Assembly: GCA_032209605.1 (NCBI GenBank)
Contig: JASFXZ010000003.1
Span: 34,684,762-34,748,761 of the forward strand
Direction: 5' to 3'
Length of the DNA: 64,000 nucleotides
Source of the DNA: Mactromeris polynyma
Lineage: Eukaryota; Mollusca; Bivalvia; Venerida; Mactridae
The position numbers were made by a program, and so were the translations under genes. The notes beneath the pieces are model-generated. The model had not been told where the DNA came from. It searched no databases and worked only from the letters and a program-made list of their open reading frames with translations. Positions 50,015 through 60,850 of the stretch are shown here, in pieces. Position 1 is the first letter of the stretch, and each line of letters begins with the position of its first letter.

Positions 50015-50410
50015 TTGCCACCGATCGTTCCAATGCGTTGATACGGAATCCTTTACGTGCCACATTAAATCTCGTTTTTTCTCTCCAAACGTGACATCGC
50101 GATAATTGTCGTCTTGTCGGCCTTTCAAAAGAGTTATGTACATGCGAAATTTTACAATCCTCGTGAGGTTTTTTGGGAGATGATTATTCGCATGGGAAAT
50201 TGAAAATTCACAGGCTATTCAATTTCACAATGCAAGATTTAGCAAAACCTCGTGTTGTCTTATCATTTTCATCTATCGTTTACTTTTGTGTCTAGTGTAT
50301 ATTGGTTACATGTTTGTATGTATTTTTATCTCCCCTTCTACTTTGGGAGTGGTTGTACACTTTGTATAAGACATTTATGTTCAACTTTTCTATTCATTTT
50401 CATAGTATTT
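50015..50410 (+). repeat. R2 dispersed repeat, interrupted copy
   Basis: GTTTTGCCACCGATCGTTCC and CTATCGTTTACTTTTGTGTC, then TGTATAAGACATTTATGTTC, follow the R2 order of 38740-39010. Roughly 175 bp at about 50095-50270 is inserted or replaced relative to that copy. Confidence 0.6.
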
Positions 50411-50654
50411 TATTGAAGATATTTTCGTCGAAAATCACTGTTCTCCAAAACTGATGTGAGTATTGTGTTGTTTAAATGATAAAACCATCATTATCGGCCG
50501 ATTGTAATCGTTAAGTAAACGCAACAACCGATTTTCTCATATTTATGACTAGTTAAAAACATGGTTAATTTATTAATTTCTAGACATGCCATTAAGCATA
50601 TGCCCTTTTATATTTTGAGTGGGACTTTAATACAAACATCATACCGTCTCCCGT

Positions 50655-50880
50655 GAACTTGTGATTAAGGCATCCATCTTGGGAGCTGGAGGTCGAATGT
50701 TTGAATCCCGGTAGGGGTCCGTTCTGATATGGCCGGTTGGTGACCCGCCATCTAGTTAAATAATGGTTACCATGTGTCTACCTGCCTAGTGTCAGGCATT
50801 AAACGATAAGATTCGGCAAGTCAATGTGTCTCATAAGTCAGATATGACTGGTCCTTTAAATATAGGTGATATAACACTAT
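50655..50880 (+). repeat. tRNA-derived SINE
   Basis: GTGATTAAGGCATC (about 50661-50674) fits an A box and GTTTGAATCCC (50699-50709) a B box at tRNA spacing. A tRNA-unrelated body follows (GGCCGGTTGGTGACCCGCC, GTCAGGCATTAAACGATAAG) to near CCTTTAAATATAGG. The head is the best preserved of the SINE heads in the window, but its arms do not fold into a full tRNA. It lies about 460 bp past the stop codon of the LRR gene, on the opposite strand, and probably outside its 3' UTR if the poly(A) signal near 51177 is used. Confidence 0.7.
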
Positions 50881-51176
50881 AACAAATAAACACTTTACTT
50901 TTCTTACTTCGCCAACTACTGCATCAATAATGAGTTGAGGTACAATTGTAATAATATTTCACTTGTAATTTATTCATGTGATTGTCAATCATTTAAAAGT
51001 TGCTGCTAAACAGTTCTAAAGATTGGTTGATGTTGCTTTAAGTACCAGAAATTATACGAAATAAATTACACGTACTTAATAAATCGATAATAATTAGTTG
51101 ACAAAAAGTTTATTACTAATGTGTGACTTTGTTGCAATATGTATCAGAATAAGTGCAATATGTTTTCAACTTCCGT

Positions 51177-51182
51177 TTTATT
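51177..51182 (-). terminator. candidate poly(A) signal of the LRR/EF-hand gene
   Basis: AATAAA on the minus strand lies about 160 nt past the stop codon. Another is at 51109-51114, so the cleavage site cannot be fixed from sequence alone. Confidence 0.45.
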
Positions 51183-51340
51183 CATATAATTAGAAAACAT
51201 TTATATACAATACATAATAAAATAAATTAATAAATAGGAAATGTAAGGACCATACTGTCACAAAATGTAACACGTCCGTCCGATTTACTAGTATCAAAAG
51301 CTCATGTCACTGACTGCACCGAAGTTAAAAAACCTCGTCT

Positions 51341-53824
51341 TTAACCAACTGTGTCAATATTTATTACAGGTACACATTTCTTCATATCAAAAGATTCATT
51401 GTTTGAACAATAAGGAACGTTTCCCTCGTCTGTAGTTAGATCACTCGAAGAAGTTCTTGGCACATGAGATCGTTTACCAATGTCTTCAGACGATACTGCT
51501 GATTTGTGTATAATCGTTTTTCTATCAGTGCTGGAGGGACGTGAATTGGTGTAATTATTGCCTGATCTTTGTTTACGCGAACGTGAAAGTCTTCTACCGT
51601 TTCCTGCTGACGTGCTTGGAGGACGAGATGAACCACTGTTACTGCTGTTGGAGGATGAGCTTGGTGGACGTGACGGTATATTTCTACCACCCTTTACTGG
51701 TATGCTTGGGAGTCTTGATAAACTGTTACTCCTGATGGACGATGAACTATTTTGTCGTGAAACTAACCTCATATCATTGGAAACTTGTTGTGAACTGTCC
51801 CTCCCGTCGTTGTGTACCATACTTGACGTGTTTGTGACATCTATACTACCATTTGGTGAGCCACTGCCGGGTCCCAAACAGACTTCAGATTCATTAGACG
51901 ATACACTGGATCTGCGTGAAATGTCGCTGCTTCCGTCCGCCAGTAAACTTACATTAGGCAATGCTGTACGAATGCCTGACCCTCCTCTCCTGTCGATAGA
52001 TGACGCACTTGATGTACGCGAGGAGGTGCCAGATTTATCAGCCACATTTCCATTCATTTTACTTTGTAGTTCTACACCGCTTTCTCTAGATGTATTTGGT
52101 CTACTAGTGCTACGATTTCTTCGGTGACTGTTCACATTCAGTCTGTTACCTCCAGCATCTTTCTTCATTATAAAATTGTGTCCCATAAATTTCCTTAAAA
52201 GTGTTGTTACTTTTCCGACCTCGGTTCGTTCGAAGTCAACTTCAGCATTGGCGAAAACTTTGCGCATATACTTTCTATGTTTGTTTTGTGCTTCTACCAT
52301 CTCTCCGTAGTCTAGACGTTTGTTGTTGTCTGTGTCCAATTTAAGCAACAATTTAAGTAGAGTATCACGTCTAATAGGAACTCCCACTTTCAACATGCCG
52401 TCACAGAGCTCATCAATGCAAATTAAGTTACTTTTATCTGAATCCAACGATTTGAAAAAGTCAATCAGTCTCATATTTTGAAGTCTCATACTTTCCATGA
52501 GAACTACTAATGGATTACAGCGCAATAAAGCTGCTTCGTCGTCGTTTGCTCCGCTATTAGACAGGGAAGACCGCTCAGATTTCCAAACTTCACCATACAG
52601 AACTTTTATATCTCGCTCAGTTTTCATTTCATTGTAGAGTTCTTCAAATTTGTCCTGCACTTCTTGTCTACCGAAATCAATCAATTTTATGCCTGAATTC
52701 GTGTTGTCTTTCAGCTGTTCCAGTATTGTAAAAGCTCCTTTTGTTGACACGTGGTTTTGTCCAATGCGCAATGTTTCTAACGTGGTGTTGCAACTTAATC
52801 CCACAAGAATCTGCGCTATACAATATTCAGTTAGTCTGTTGCATGTAAGATCCAGATTTTCTAGTGTGGAGTTTTTTTTTAGAGCCTCGGCGACACTTTT
52901 CGCTCCATCTAGATAAAGACCATTCCAAGCAAGATTCACTGTTTCAAGACTAGCATTTTTCGCCAAAGCCTCGCCAATAGCAACAGCACCTTGTAGTCTA
53001 ATATGGTTCCAACTTAAATCTAGAACTCTCAAAGTGACCGTGTTCTTAAGGGCTTTGGATATCATTCGAACTCCTTCGTCCATCAGTTCATTGTGCCCTA
53101 AGTATAGTTCTCTTAAAGATTCTGACGAGTTGATAAGTTTTTGAAAGTATTCGCCATCACTTTCTACCAGGCCATTTCCAGACAAGTCCAAGCACTTTAT
53201 AAATATATTACTACAAGCAGCTTCACATATCAGTTTTGCTCCATGTGACTTCAATGCGTTGTCAGCTATTTTGATATGAGTTAGAAATGAGCTTTCTTTA
53301 ATCACCTCTGCAATCAAGACAGCTGGACCAGGTCCCATGCCATTTTGCTGGAAATCTAACTTTGCAACAAATCGATTATTAAGCAATCCACTACAGATAC
53401 TCTTACAGTCATCGTAGCGTAGATTGATATCTCGACATTTTAGAGTTTGTTCCAGTAAACCTTTCTTCACGCATTTATGTGGGAGCACATTAAACTTTTT
53501 ACATGCTAACGTATATACTGTAATCACTGGTTCTTCTAATACAGTCTGAGACACAGACAATGTATCGCACAGTTCTGCGTCAAGGTATTCTTCAAACTCC
53601 TCATCATTAGCGAACATTGGAGATGAGGTTCTTCTCCGGTTAGCAACTTTAGAACTCGATATTCCAATTTCTTTAGGCTGCATTTCTGGTTGTGTTTCCG
53701 CTTTATGTTCGGTTCTCTTCCGTTCTATTATAGTTGATCGCCTTCTGTGGGAAGGAATGCCCAGCATATGTCGATATGTAAGCTCCTGTGGGCAGATATT
53801 ACTTAAACACTTCAGATCCGACAT
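51341..53824 (-). CDS. LRRC74-like: LRRC74-like leucine-rich repeat and EF-hand protein
   Basis: This is the only clear protein gene: 827 aa from the preferred start, uninterrupted. Residues 1-150 are a polar N-terminal region. Eight ribonuclease-inhibitor-type LRRs follow, with LxLxxNxL cores at about 156, 184, 212, 240, 268, 296, 324 and 352, an exact 28-residue period (for example LDLSWNHIRLQG, VNLAWNGLYLDG). Two EF-hand loops have all calcium ligands in place: D461-D463-S465-E472 and D497-D499-N501-D505-E508. Residues about 560-800 are Ser/Arg/Asn-rich and probably disordered. The order LRR then EF-hands fits LRRC74A/B-type proteins, which are shorter (about 390-490 aa in human, from memory); the tail accounts for the difference. 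A role as a calcium-responsive scaffold is inference. The open frame extends 15 codons further to 53869, but a TTACTTTCAG acceptor ends at 53841, so the ATG at 53824 (MSDLKC) is preferred. An intronless coding region hints at a retrogene. It could also be a lineage-specific paralogue. Confidence 0.93.
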   Translation of the reverse strand: MSDLKCLSNICPQELTYRHMLGIPSHRRRSTIIERKRTEHKAETQPEMQPKEIGISSSKVANRRRTSSPMFANDEEFEEYLDAELCDTLSVSQTVLEEPVITVYTLACKKFNVLPHKCVKKGLLEQTLKCRDINLRYDDCKSICSGLLNNRFVAKLDFQQNGMGPGPAVLIAEVIKESSFLTHIKIADNALKSHGAKLICEAACSNIFIKCLDLSGNGLVESDGEYFQKLINSSESLRELYLGHNELMDEGVRMISKALKNTVTLRVLDLSWNHIRLQGAVAIGEALAKNASLETVNLAWNGLYLDGAKSVAEALKKNSTLENLDLTCNRLTEYCIAQILVGLSCNTTLETLRIGQNHVSTKGAFTILEQLKDNTNSGIKLIDFGRQEVQDKFEELYNEMKTERDIKVLYGEVWKSERSSLSNSGANDDEAALLRCNPLVVLMESMRLQNMRLIDFFKSLDSDKSNLICIDELCDGMLKVGVPIRRDTLLKLLLKLDTDNNKRLDYGEMVEAQNKHRKYMRKVFANAEVDFERTEVGKVTTLLRKFMGHNFIMKKDAGGNRLNVNSHRRNRSTSRPNTSRESGVELQSKMNGNVADKSGTSSRTSSASSIDRRGGSGIRTALPNVSLLADGSSDISRRSSVSSNESEVCLGPGSGSPNGSIDVTNTSSMVHNDGRDSSQQVSNDMRLVSRQNSSSSIRSNSLSRLPSIPVKGGRNIPSRPPSSSSNSSNSGSSRPPSTSAGNGRRLSRSRKQRSGNNYTNSRPSSTDRKTIIHKSAVSSEDIGKRSHVPRTSSSDLTTDEGNVPYCSNNESFDMKKCVPVINIDTVG

Positions 53825-53842
53825 TGTGCTATATTGTGTGCT
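53825..53842 (-). other. splice acceptor and 5' UTR of the LRR/EF-hand gene
   Basis: On the minus strand a pyrimidine-rich run ends TTACTTTCAG at 53841, followed by 16 nt to the ATG. This implies a 5' non-coding exon upstream (to the right) that I could not locate. If the site is not used, translation could start at the in-frame ATG at 53869 instead. Confidence 0.6.
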
Positions 53843-53902
53843 GAAAGTAAATGTTGATAATAATTTCAAATTGTATTAACCAAACACGACCTTCCGATAA
53901 TA

Positions 53903-54100
53903 ACAGAACAGAACAGAACAGAACAGAACATTTTATTTGTTTTGACTTGTACATGGTACATCGTCATAAAATCACATACAAAATATACAGTACATCACAT
54001 GAGAACATGAAACGAACGGAAGAGAAAAAGAAAACAGGGGGAATACAACAAGTTTTAGAGGACAGATAAATCATATGACGTTAGTAAAGAGAAAATGTGG
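53903..54100 (-). repeat. antisense retroposon 3' end with TTCTG tail
   Basis: On the plus strand CAGAA repeats five times (53903-53929) and is followed by CATTTTATTTGTTTTGAC. In minus orientation that is an AATAAA-bearing 3' end followed by a TTCTG tail. It sits about 60 bp upstream of the acceptor, so it would lie in the 5' UTR intron of the LRR gene. The 72-aa plus-strand open frame is a shadow. Confidence 0.65.
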
Positions 54101-55224
54101 GGGGGAGGCAAATATTGTTTGAAGGTGACAATCGAATTATGGTAATGTTAAAGATCTTTGTTTTAAATAACACCGATCATGATAAATCGGTGTGAAGTTA
54201 GCAGTGATAGCAGTAACGTTGTAAATTAATGATACTGGCGGTAATAAGCATCAATGCAGATAATAATGCTAGCAGTAAGAGAATGGTCACATTGAGATTC
54301 ATTGTTGATACTACACGCATTAAGTGGTATATGAGTGAGAGGGATGTACTGCTCCTAACAATAACATTGAAGGCTGCCTTTTACTACTAGTAATAACGTT
54401 ACATAATAGGCCTATAACTGCGCATTAACAATAACCATTATCATTGATAAATATCAATATCAATATCAATATCATGTTTGTACACTTTGTTGTTATTCAT
54501 ACATTACGAGAATCTTTAATTGTACGTCCTCTAGTTACTTATAACTTTTGCTAAGTAGTTGATAAATGTATTCAAATTTACGTATAGAAAAATATGGATA
54601 TGCTTTTCTAGATATACAATGTATATTACAAACTATGCAATATAAATAATTGTTCAATGGATTGTCCTTTCTTAATGACTTATTTACGAAGTAAGTAAAA
54701 AAAAACATAATATCATGTTAAAATTGTTTTAAAATATCTTCTAGCTAGGAGCATATAAAGATGAAATTCTATTTTACTGAGATTCGAAAACTTCTACAGT
54801 CCATTATGAACGGTGTAAAACATTCTTGTTTTCAGTTTTTTTCTTAATTACAACTATCAGAAAGAACAAGCATCGCGATCATCGTAAAAAAATGTAATAC
54901 ATGAGAATCTAAGAAAAATAATATACTCTTATATAGAGATAAATACGTACGCAGTTCAAATGTATGACATCCTGTATACAAGTGTTATTCCAATGTCGTT
55001 GTATTAATTTAGGGCATTTCGACATAACATTTGACAAGATAAAACCTGATTTAGCTGAATTAAAGCTGCAACAAACAAACACAATGGCAAGTTCGCACCT
55101 TGAACAACACAATGATTGTGTATCGAAGCAACAACTGCAGGCTTAAATGTCGGGATTACGATTTTATGTTTATTGGTTTAATTTTTCTTAACAACACGTA
55201 CAGGTCTATAACTGTTAGAAAATA
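54101..55224. other. gene-free stretch, possible 5' flank of the LRR gene
   Basis: It contains an ATCAAT microsatellite at about 54451-54473. No first exon, TATA box or CpG island could be placed, although the missing 5' exon of the LRR gene may be here or further right. Confidence 0.4.
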
Positions 55225-55420
55225 GAAAGAAAGAAACGTTTTATTTTCAATATATCTGTAGGCCGGAGGCCCGTGAGATTGACACATATCAATACACAGC
55301 ATAGTGGCAAATGTGAAAACAGCAATATCAATACAATGTTATACATATCATACAGCAGGCAATGCTTCTCAAATTAAATGAATAGAATATGATTGAAGCT
55401 TCGTTTTATTTTTGTATATT
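55225..55420 (-). repeat. possible antisense retroposon tail
   Basis: In minus orientation it ends with GCCTCCGGCCTACAGATATA, then GAAAATAAAACG and a TTTC-type run (plus-strand GAAAGAAAGAAA). This looks like a retroposon 3' end. The stretch at 56505-56760 (ATTTTATTGG then TATTGAGGCAAGC) may be related. The evidence is thin. Confidence 0.35.
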
Positions 55421-57189
55421 TAGTTTGTAAATATACGGAGAGGCCAATACTCTAAAACTAGGGTAGGACGGTGGGATGGGGCTAGTTTAAACGGAGAAGG
55501 TGGGGTTAATGATTTAATATATAATTGTTTGAAGGGCTATGTATACCTTAGCAGGTCAGTAATGATAATTTTACTGGTATTCTAAACGAAATGAAATGTT
55601 CGACCATTGTAAGGAAAACAAATGTCTAAAGAAAACAAAAAACATCTTCATATCCCAAGCAATTATATATAACTGTTGGAAAATATATGCATGCATTTAT
55701 ATATACTTTGATGCAGACACTAACAGTATGTAAAGTATCATATAAATGACAGGCGCCAATAGAATTATGATAATCTTCAAGTATAAACACTACATTGTAC
55801 ATATGGGTTATCAAATTTCTTCATGTATTTTTAGCACAAATCAAACGATATGCCATTTTTACAAAATTAAAATTCGTACGTTAATTGAATTATTCAACAA
55901 TGATGAGAACAGAACATATCTTTTATTTTTCAGACACAGAATGCAAAACAATTTATCATTTGCAATAACATGTGAACAAATGATATTTATAAATGTATAC
56001 ATGTACAATAACGGACATTTGTAAACGTAAGTATTTGGAGGTGGGGATGGTGATCACACTTTATTATAGTCAGTCGAACAAATTAACCTGATCTTTACCT
56101 CTTTTAAATTAATATATCATTTAACGATTTCGCCGAATATTTCAGTTTCTGTTTCATTATCAGCCTCCTTGTTTTAAATGCTTTAATGTTTTAAAACAAC
56201 TTATTAGCAACTGCCTCTTAGTTTTATTGGTGTGAATTTGTTTCTTGACTGTTCTCACGTAAATGCAGTTAGTTATGCGTTTATTTGTTCATGATTATTT
56301 TCAAAGTGTCAATGTCTCTTATAATTATATAGTTACGTGTGTACAATTTTTAAAAAATGTTTCGATATATGTATAATATTCTATGTATGTTCATAAGTGA
56401 GACAGAAATGAAGAAATAAAGACACAATGTGGGAGTGATTATGACACAAACGTTATTTCCGTTATAATACACTAGAATACGACTATGAAGATGTTATGCA
56501 TTGTCAGCTTTTTATATTTATTTTATTGGTATATTGAGGCAAGCAATGCCTCCGACCATTTCAGATATGGCCAAAACCGTACAGCATACATGCATATACA
56601 AACATAATTTATATTTATTCAAATTAACCGAAACATTTATCAATACATATCAATTATGGTGAAAGTGTTTCAAGAATATATCATGTTTGGACTTTGTACA
56701 ATATGGCATCGGAGTAGGGAAATTCTTGTACATTCGTAGACAGGAATATTTTTCATTTTATCCAATATTCAGAATTCCTAGTTTGATGATGAAAGACAAA
56801 TGGAAATGAACGAGTTCGCCAAAGGCATTAATATTTGGAATTGTTTGTTAACGTAGAAATATTTTATGGAAAATATGCTGAATTTTGTCAATTTGCTTTA
56901 AATCACGAATATCCCAAATTTCCGAAATGTAACAATATATGGACAACAACAGAATATGAAATAACAAATTTACATATCACGTCTAGACTAATTCCGCTGC
57001 ATATTATGAATAACTGTTATATGTCCCTTAATTTCAATCACTGAGTTGAACAGCATTTCTCAAGTTGAAAGTGTAGTTAAAATTTATACTAAAATAACGA
57101 GAATTGCCTACAATGTCAAGTTTCATAGTTATGGTTACGTTTTCTTTTTCTTTCGAAATCGCAAAAATGAAAACATGGAGACATATTAC
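55421..57189. other. gene-free stretch
   Basis: Apart from a possible antisense retroposon tail at 56505-56760, nothing is recognised. Open frames of 62-92 aa are AT-driven. Confidence 0.35.
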
Positions 57190-57371
57190 TACAGTAAAAC
57201 CTCACTTAAAGACCACCTCAATAATAAGACCACTTCAATAATAATAACACCATTTTCAAGACCATTTTCACTGTTTTGCTCTTTATTCAACCTATATATT
57301 AATACCACCTCAATAAGAAGACCAGTTTTCAAGGGCCACAATGGTGGTCTTATTATTGAGGTTTTACTGTA
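57190..57371 (+). mobile_element. Tc1/mariner-type MITE with TA duplication
   Basis: The termini are CAGTAAAACCTCA (from 57192) and its inverse TGAGGTTTTACTG (to 57369), flanked by TA on both sides (57190-57191 and 57370-57371). The inside has further inverted pieces: ATAATAAGACCACTTCAATA at the left and GTGGTCTTATTATTGAGG at the right. A TA target duplication and the CAGTxxAACCTC-type end are features of Tc1/mariner derivatives. At about 178 bp it has no coding capacity. The diverged inverse copy is at 21709-21890. Confidence 0.92.
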
Positions 57372-58838
57372 CTTAACGACAATAAACTAATATATGTAAA
57401 TGCGCTTCGTGTGTTTTAAAAATGTTTTGAGACATTTCTAAGCTTTTAATACATTTCTTATCTTTTAATCTACTATTTTGTTCTATTACAGTTTATTGAA
57501 TTTTAAAACTGAACTAGTTTTGTTCTGTAAGCAGCATCATGATATTGTTTTGTTAGAAACAGTTGCGTGGACTTATTATTTTTTGTTTATAATAAATCTA
57601 GAGTAGTTAATTTAGATGAGGCCTTCCATTAATCAGACCGTTTAATGGTTTCACGTTATATGTATAAATGCGCGTGTTTTGTTTTTGTTCACCTCTTGAG
57701 ACATTTGTGTATGTTGATGAGAGTAAAATAAATTACAGGCGAAACATGCGGATATTATATTGAATACAAATGCGTGCTAATTTCTGTTTTTGATAAGCAA
57801 GAGTTTGGCAAATATCATGATTGACCAGGTATTGCAAAAATAATTAATAGCGCGCAGAATTGTTTTGCAATATTTGTTCAATGCCGATACTTTGTTTTAT
57901 AAAGGTCCAGTGACTTACTGGAAGAATCAAAGGAACGTCGCTCGCTCTCAATTTATCCGATCATTTTTCACAAATCAAAATTTGACCAGACTTACATTTA
58001 TACAGATAATACTTTACTGTTGTGCATGTATTAATACTTAGTTAACATAATAATATACTAGACATTATTGGTACAGAGAAACGAAAGCTTATATAAGTCG
58101 CACGTTTGCAGTAAATGTGCTAATCAGATTAACGTTGGTTTTAAAACACTGTATTTTCTGTTACATGTTTTTATTCAATGTGTTTTCTTTTATAATTTCA
58201 AAAGCATATTTGGAAAAGCCGTAATATTATCTTAAGTATAAGCTTCTTTAATGTTACCATACAGGTGGACTTGCAAATACGTTAAGTTACCTAATACTTT
58301 GTTAGGCGTTTTCTTATTGATTAAAATCCAATTTATGGTATTTTCATTTTTGGTAAAAAAATGAAAGGTCTCGCACTAAGTTGAAAGGTCACATCCTCGC
58401 AGTTACAAAACCTTGAAGTTCGATTAATTTCCGAGTATAAGTAGAATACGTGTAAAGTTACGGTATAAACGGTACAAACAGTTCGCGGATAAATTGATTT
58501 TTGGCGTGTTTTACAACACCGACAGTTCCGGGCCTATAACATTATAATTCGCGCAGAATTACATTAACTGCATAACATCACACCAAGAAGGCCATTTTTG
58601 CAGTTATTTATGTTCACGATAAGATACCAAATTCGAATGCTGCTGATTAAAATAGTGCAAACTATTTTCAAGGTTTACAGTATTTTCGTTATAGCCTTGT
58701 AGAAGAAGAACGAGCTCAAAGTGTTTTAGACCTATAGCTTTAGCCCAAGGCCCTAGTATATAATTATGCTACATTTCAGATGCTATGCATTTGACCCAAA
58801 TTCCCTAAAGTGTAATTAACTACGCAACAAGTAGTTCA
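57372..58838. other. gene-free stretch
   Basis: No supported gene or repeat before the minisatellite. Confidence 0.4.
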
Positions 58839-59357
58839 GCACGGGTCACTCTAACTGCACGGGTCACTCTAACTGCACGGGTCACTCTAACTGCACTGGT
58901 CACTCTAACTGCACCACGGGTCACTCTAACTGCACTGATCACTCTAACTGCACCACGGGTCACTCTAACTGCACGGGTCACTCTAACTGCACGGGTCACT
59001 CTAACTGCACGGGTCACTCTAACTGCACGGGTCACTCTAACTGCACGGGTCACTCTAACTGCACGGGTCACTCTAACTGCACCACGGGTCACTCTAACTG
59101 CACCACGGATCACTCTAACTGCACCACGGGTCACTCTAACTGCACCACGGGTCACTCTAACTGCACGGGTCACTCTAACTGCACGGGTCACTCTAACTGC
59201 ACCACGGGTCACTCTAACTGCACGGGTCACTCTAACTGCACGGGTCACTCTAACTGCACCACGGGTCACTCTAACTGCACCACGGGTCACTCTAACTGCA
59301 CGGGTCACTCTAACTGCACCACGGGTCACTCTAACTGCACGGGTCACTCTAACTGCA
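58839..59357. repeat. 18/21-bp minisatellite, about 27 units
   Basis: The basic unit is GGGTCACTCTAACTGCAC (18 bp). A 21-bp variant adds one triplet (GCACCACGGGT). About 27 units can be counted. A few units carry ACTGATCAC or ACTGGTCAC in place of the consensus. Both unit lengths are multiples of three, so three of the six frames stay open across the array, which explains the 180-aa minus-strand frame made of AVRVTR and GAVRVTR. There is no sign of a real gene: no splice context, no flanking coding sequence. Confidence 0.97.
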
Positions 59358-60544
59358 TCCAACTAAAGCTGAACAATTCATAAGAAAAACCTACTTTTGA
59401 ATCTTTATAGCTTAATGATTAATAACTTTCATTCCGAAACAATCAAATGAAATGTTGTTACTATACGAATAGCCCGCTCGCATGCTAGATATTTTAGTAA
59501 CATGAATTGATACTATCGATTTAATTCTTCAGTTTGGTACTAGTATTTGTACATATTTTGACCCCAGACAGAAGCATTGCTGTCAAATGATGTATGTCCA
59601 AATTCACTTTATTATGATGCTCATCCGTCTGAACTGACGGCACATAAAGCATATTTACGATTTCTGAAACAGTTTAATGCTCTCGTGTCTATGCATACGA
59701 TTTCTTGCGACTGGTTAAGTTATAAAATGGACGGAAAACAGTCGCACGATTTGACAATTACAATTGCTTACGTGAGACAAGTTCTAGTCTTTTAATGCTT
59801 CTGTATACATATATTTAACTACAAAACATTGTTTCACAGCCGTATAAAGTTTTGGAATTATTTTCTGAGTAATGAAAGCTATTACATAAGCGACATCTGT
59901 TTCAAAGATAGATCAATCTGATTCACTGGAGAGTGGAGAAATAAGATTCGCATACACAACGTCAAACTTTCTTTCCTTTCATTTAATGAACACCGCCCCA
60001 AGATGCCAATACGGAATGAATCAACATCGTCTAAAAGGACAGGCGTCGAATTGGTTTAGCACAATACAGTCTATGACGTGAGAGATTATAAAATTGAATA
60101 CTGCGTTTTGCTTTTTTTCATGACACGTCAGTTGCTCTGTACTTGAGACAATTTTGACGCTCGACAATTGACAAGTGATTTCCATACGTAATATGTTCCA
60201 CTACATAGACGAGAAATGATACAATAGACACATGATTGGGTTCCTCGATATTCATACAACAGATGGCATCAAGTGTTCGATATAATTGTCAGCCGAGTGT
60301 CTCTCATTCAAGATATGTCTGTCAATATGACGTAAACTTCGCGAAATAATCAGCATCTTATATTAACAATTGAATTTTTGTCACATTTTCTTGAGGATCA
60401 CTTTAAGAATGAACTCCCTGTTACATCTCTCCAAGTGGAATAATCATTAGTAATTAATCAATATGCAATAACATTATTCCAATCAAAATTTATTTCTTTT
60501 CAGTTGTTTTAGAAGTTGTAACGTTTCTTATGAAATGAACTGGT
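59358..60544. other. gene-free stretch
   Basis: A 72-aa plus-strand open frame at 59577-59795 has no recognised domain. Nothing else is identified. Confidence 0.4.
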
Positions 60545-60850
60545 AGGAAAGAAAGCATGTTAGATTCATTTTCCAAAGCCTGAATATCTCAACATGAGTG
60601 AACACGCTCGTTCTGAAAAAGCAGCTCTTAACCATATATTCACGAGTTCTTTCCCTTGATCCATTCTATAGTTATCTCCCTTTGCCCCTCTTTAATAATA
60701 CAAATACTATAGAATTGATAAAGGGAGAGAACTGTATAAGGGATAAAGGGAAAGAACTCTGTGATTAAGAGCTGCTGTTTCAGAACGAGCGTGTTCACTC
60801 ATGTTGAGATATTCAGGCTTTGGAAAATGAATCTAACAAGCTTTTTTCCT
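60545..60850. mobile_element. foldback element with about 86-bp arms
   Basis: The inner 73 bp of each arm (60559-60631 and 60765-60837) pair with a single mismatch. The arms extend with a few more mismatches to 60545 and 60850. They contain ATTTTCCAAAGCCTGAATAT and GAACACGCTCGTTCTGA. The 133-bp centre holds CTCCCTTTGCCCCTCT, ATACTATAGAA and two AAAGGGA motifs, and is itself partly self-complementary. The centre resembles the element at 61964-62107. There is no coding capacity. Confidence 0.92.

Noticed and set aside
51558..52127. Plus-strand 189-aa open frame
   Set aside because: It is antisense to the Ser/Arg-rich tail of the LRR/EF-hand gene. Its Leu/Pro/Asp-rich translation is what the reverse complement of Ser/Arg codons gives.
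57046..57390. 114-aa open frame
   Set aside because: More than half of it is the mariner-type MITE.
58820..59362. Minus-strand 180-aa protein of AVRVTR repeats
   Set aside because: It is produced by the 18/21-bp minisatellite; two other frames are equally open and there is no flanking coding sequence.
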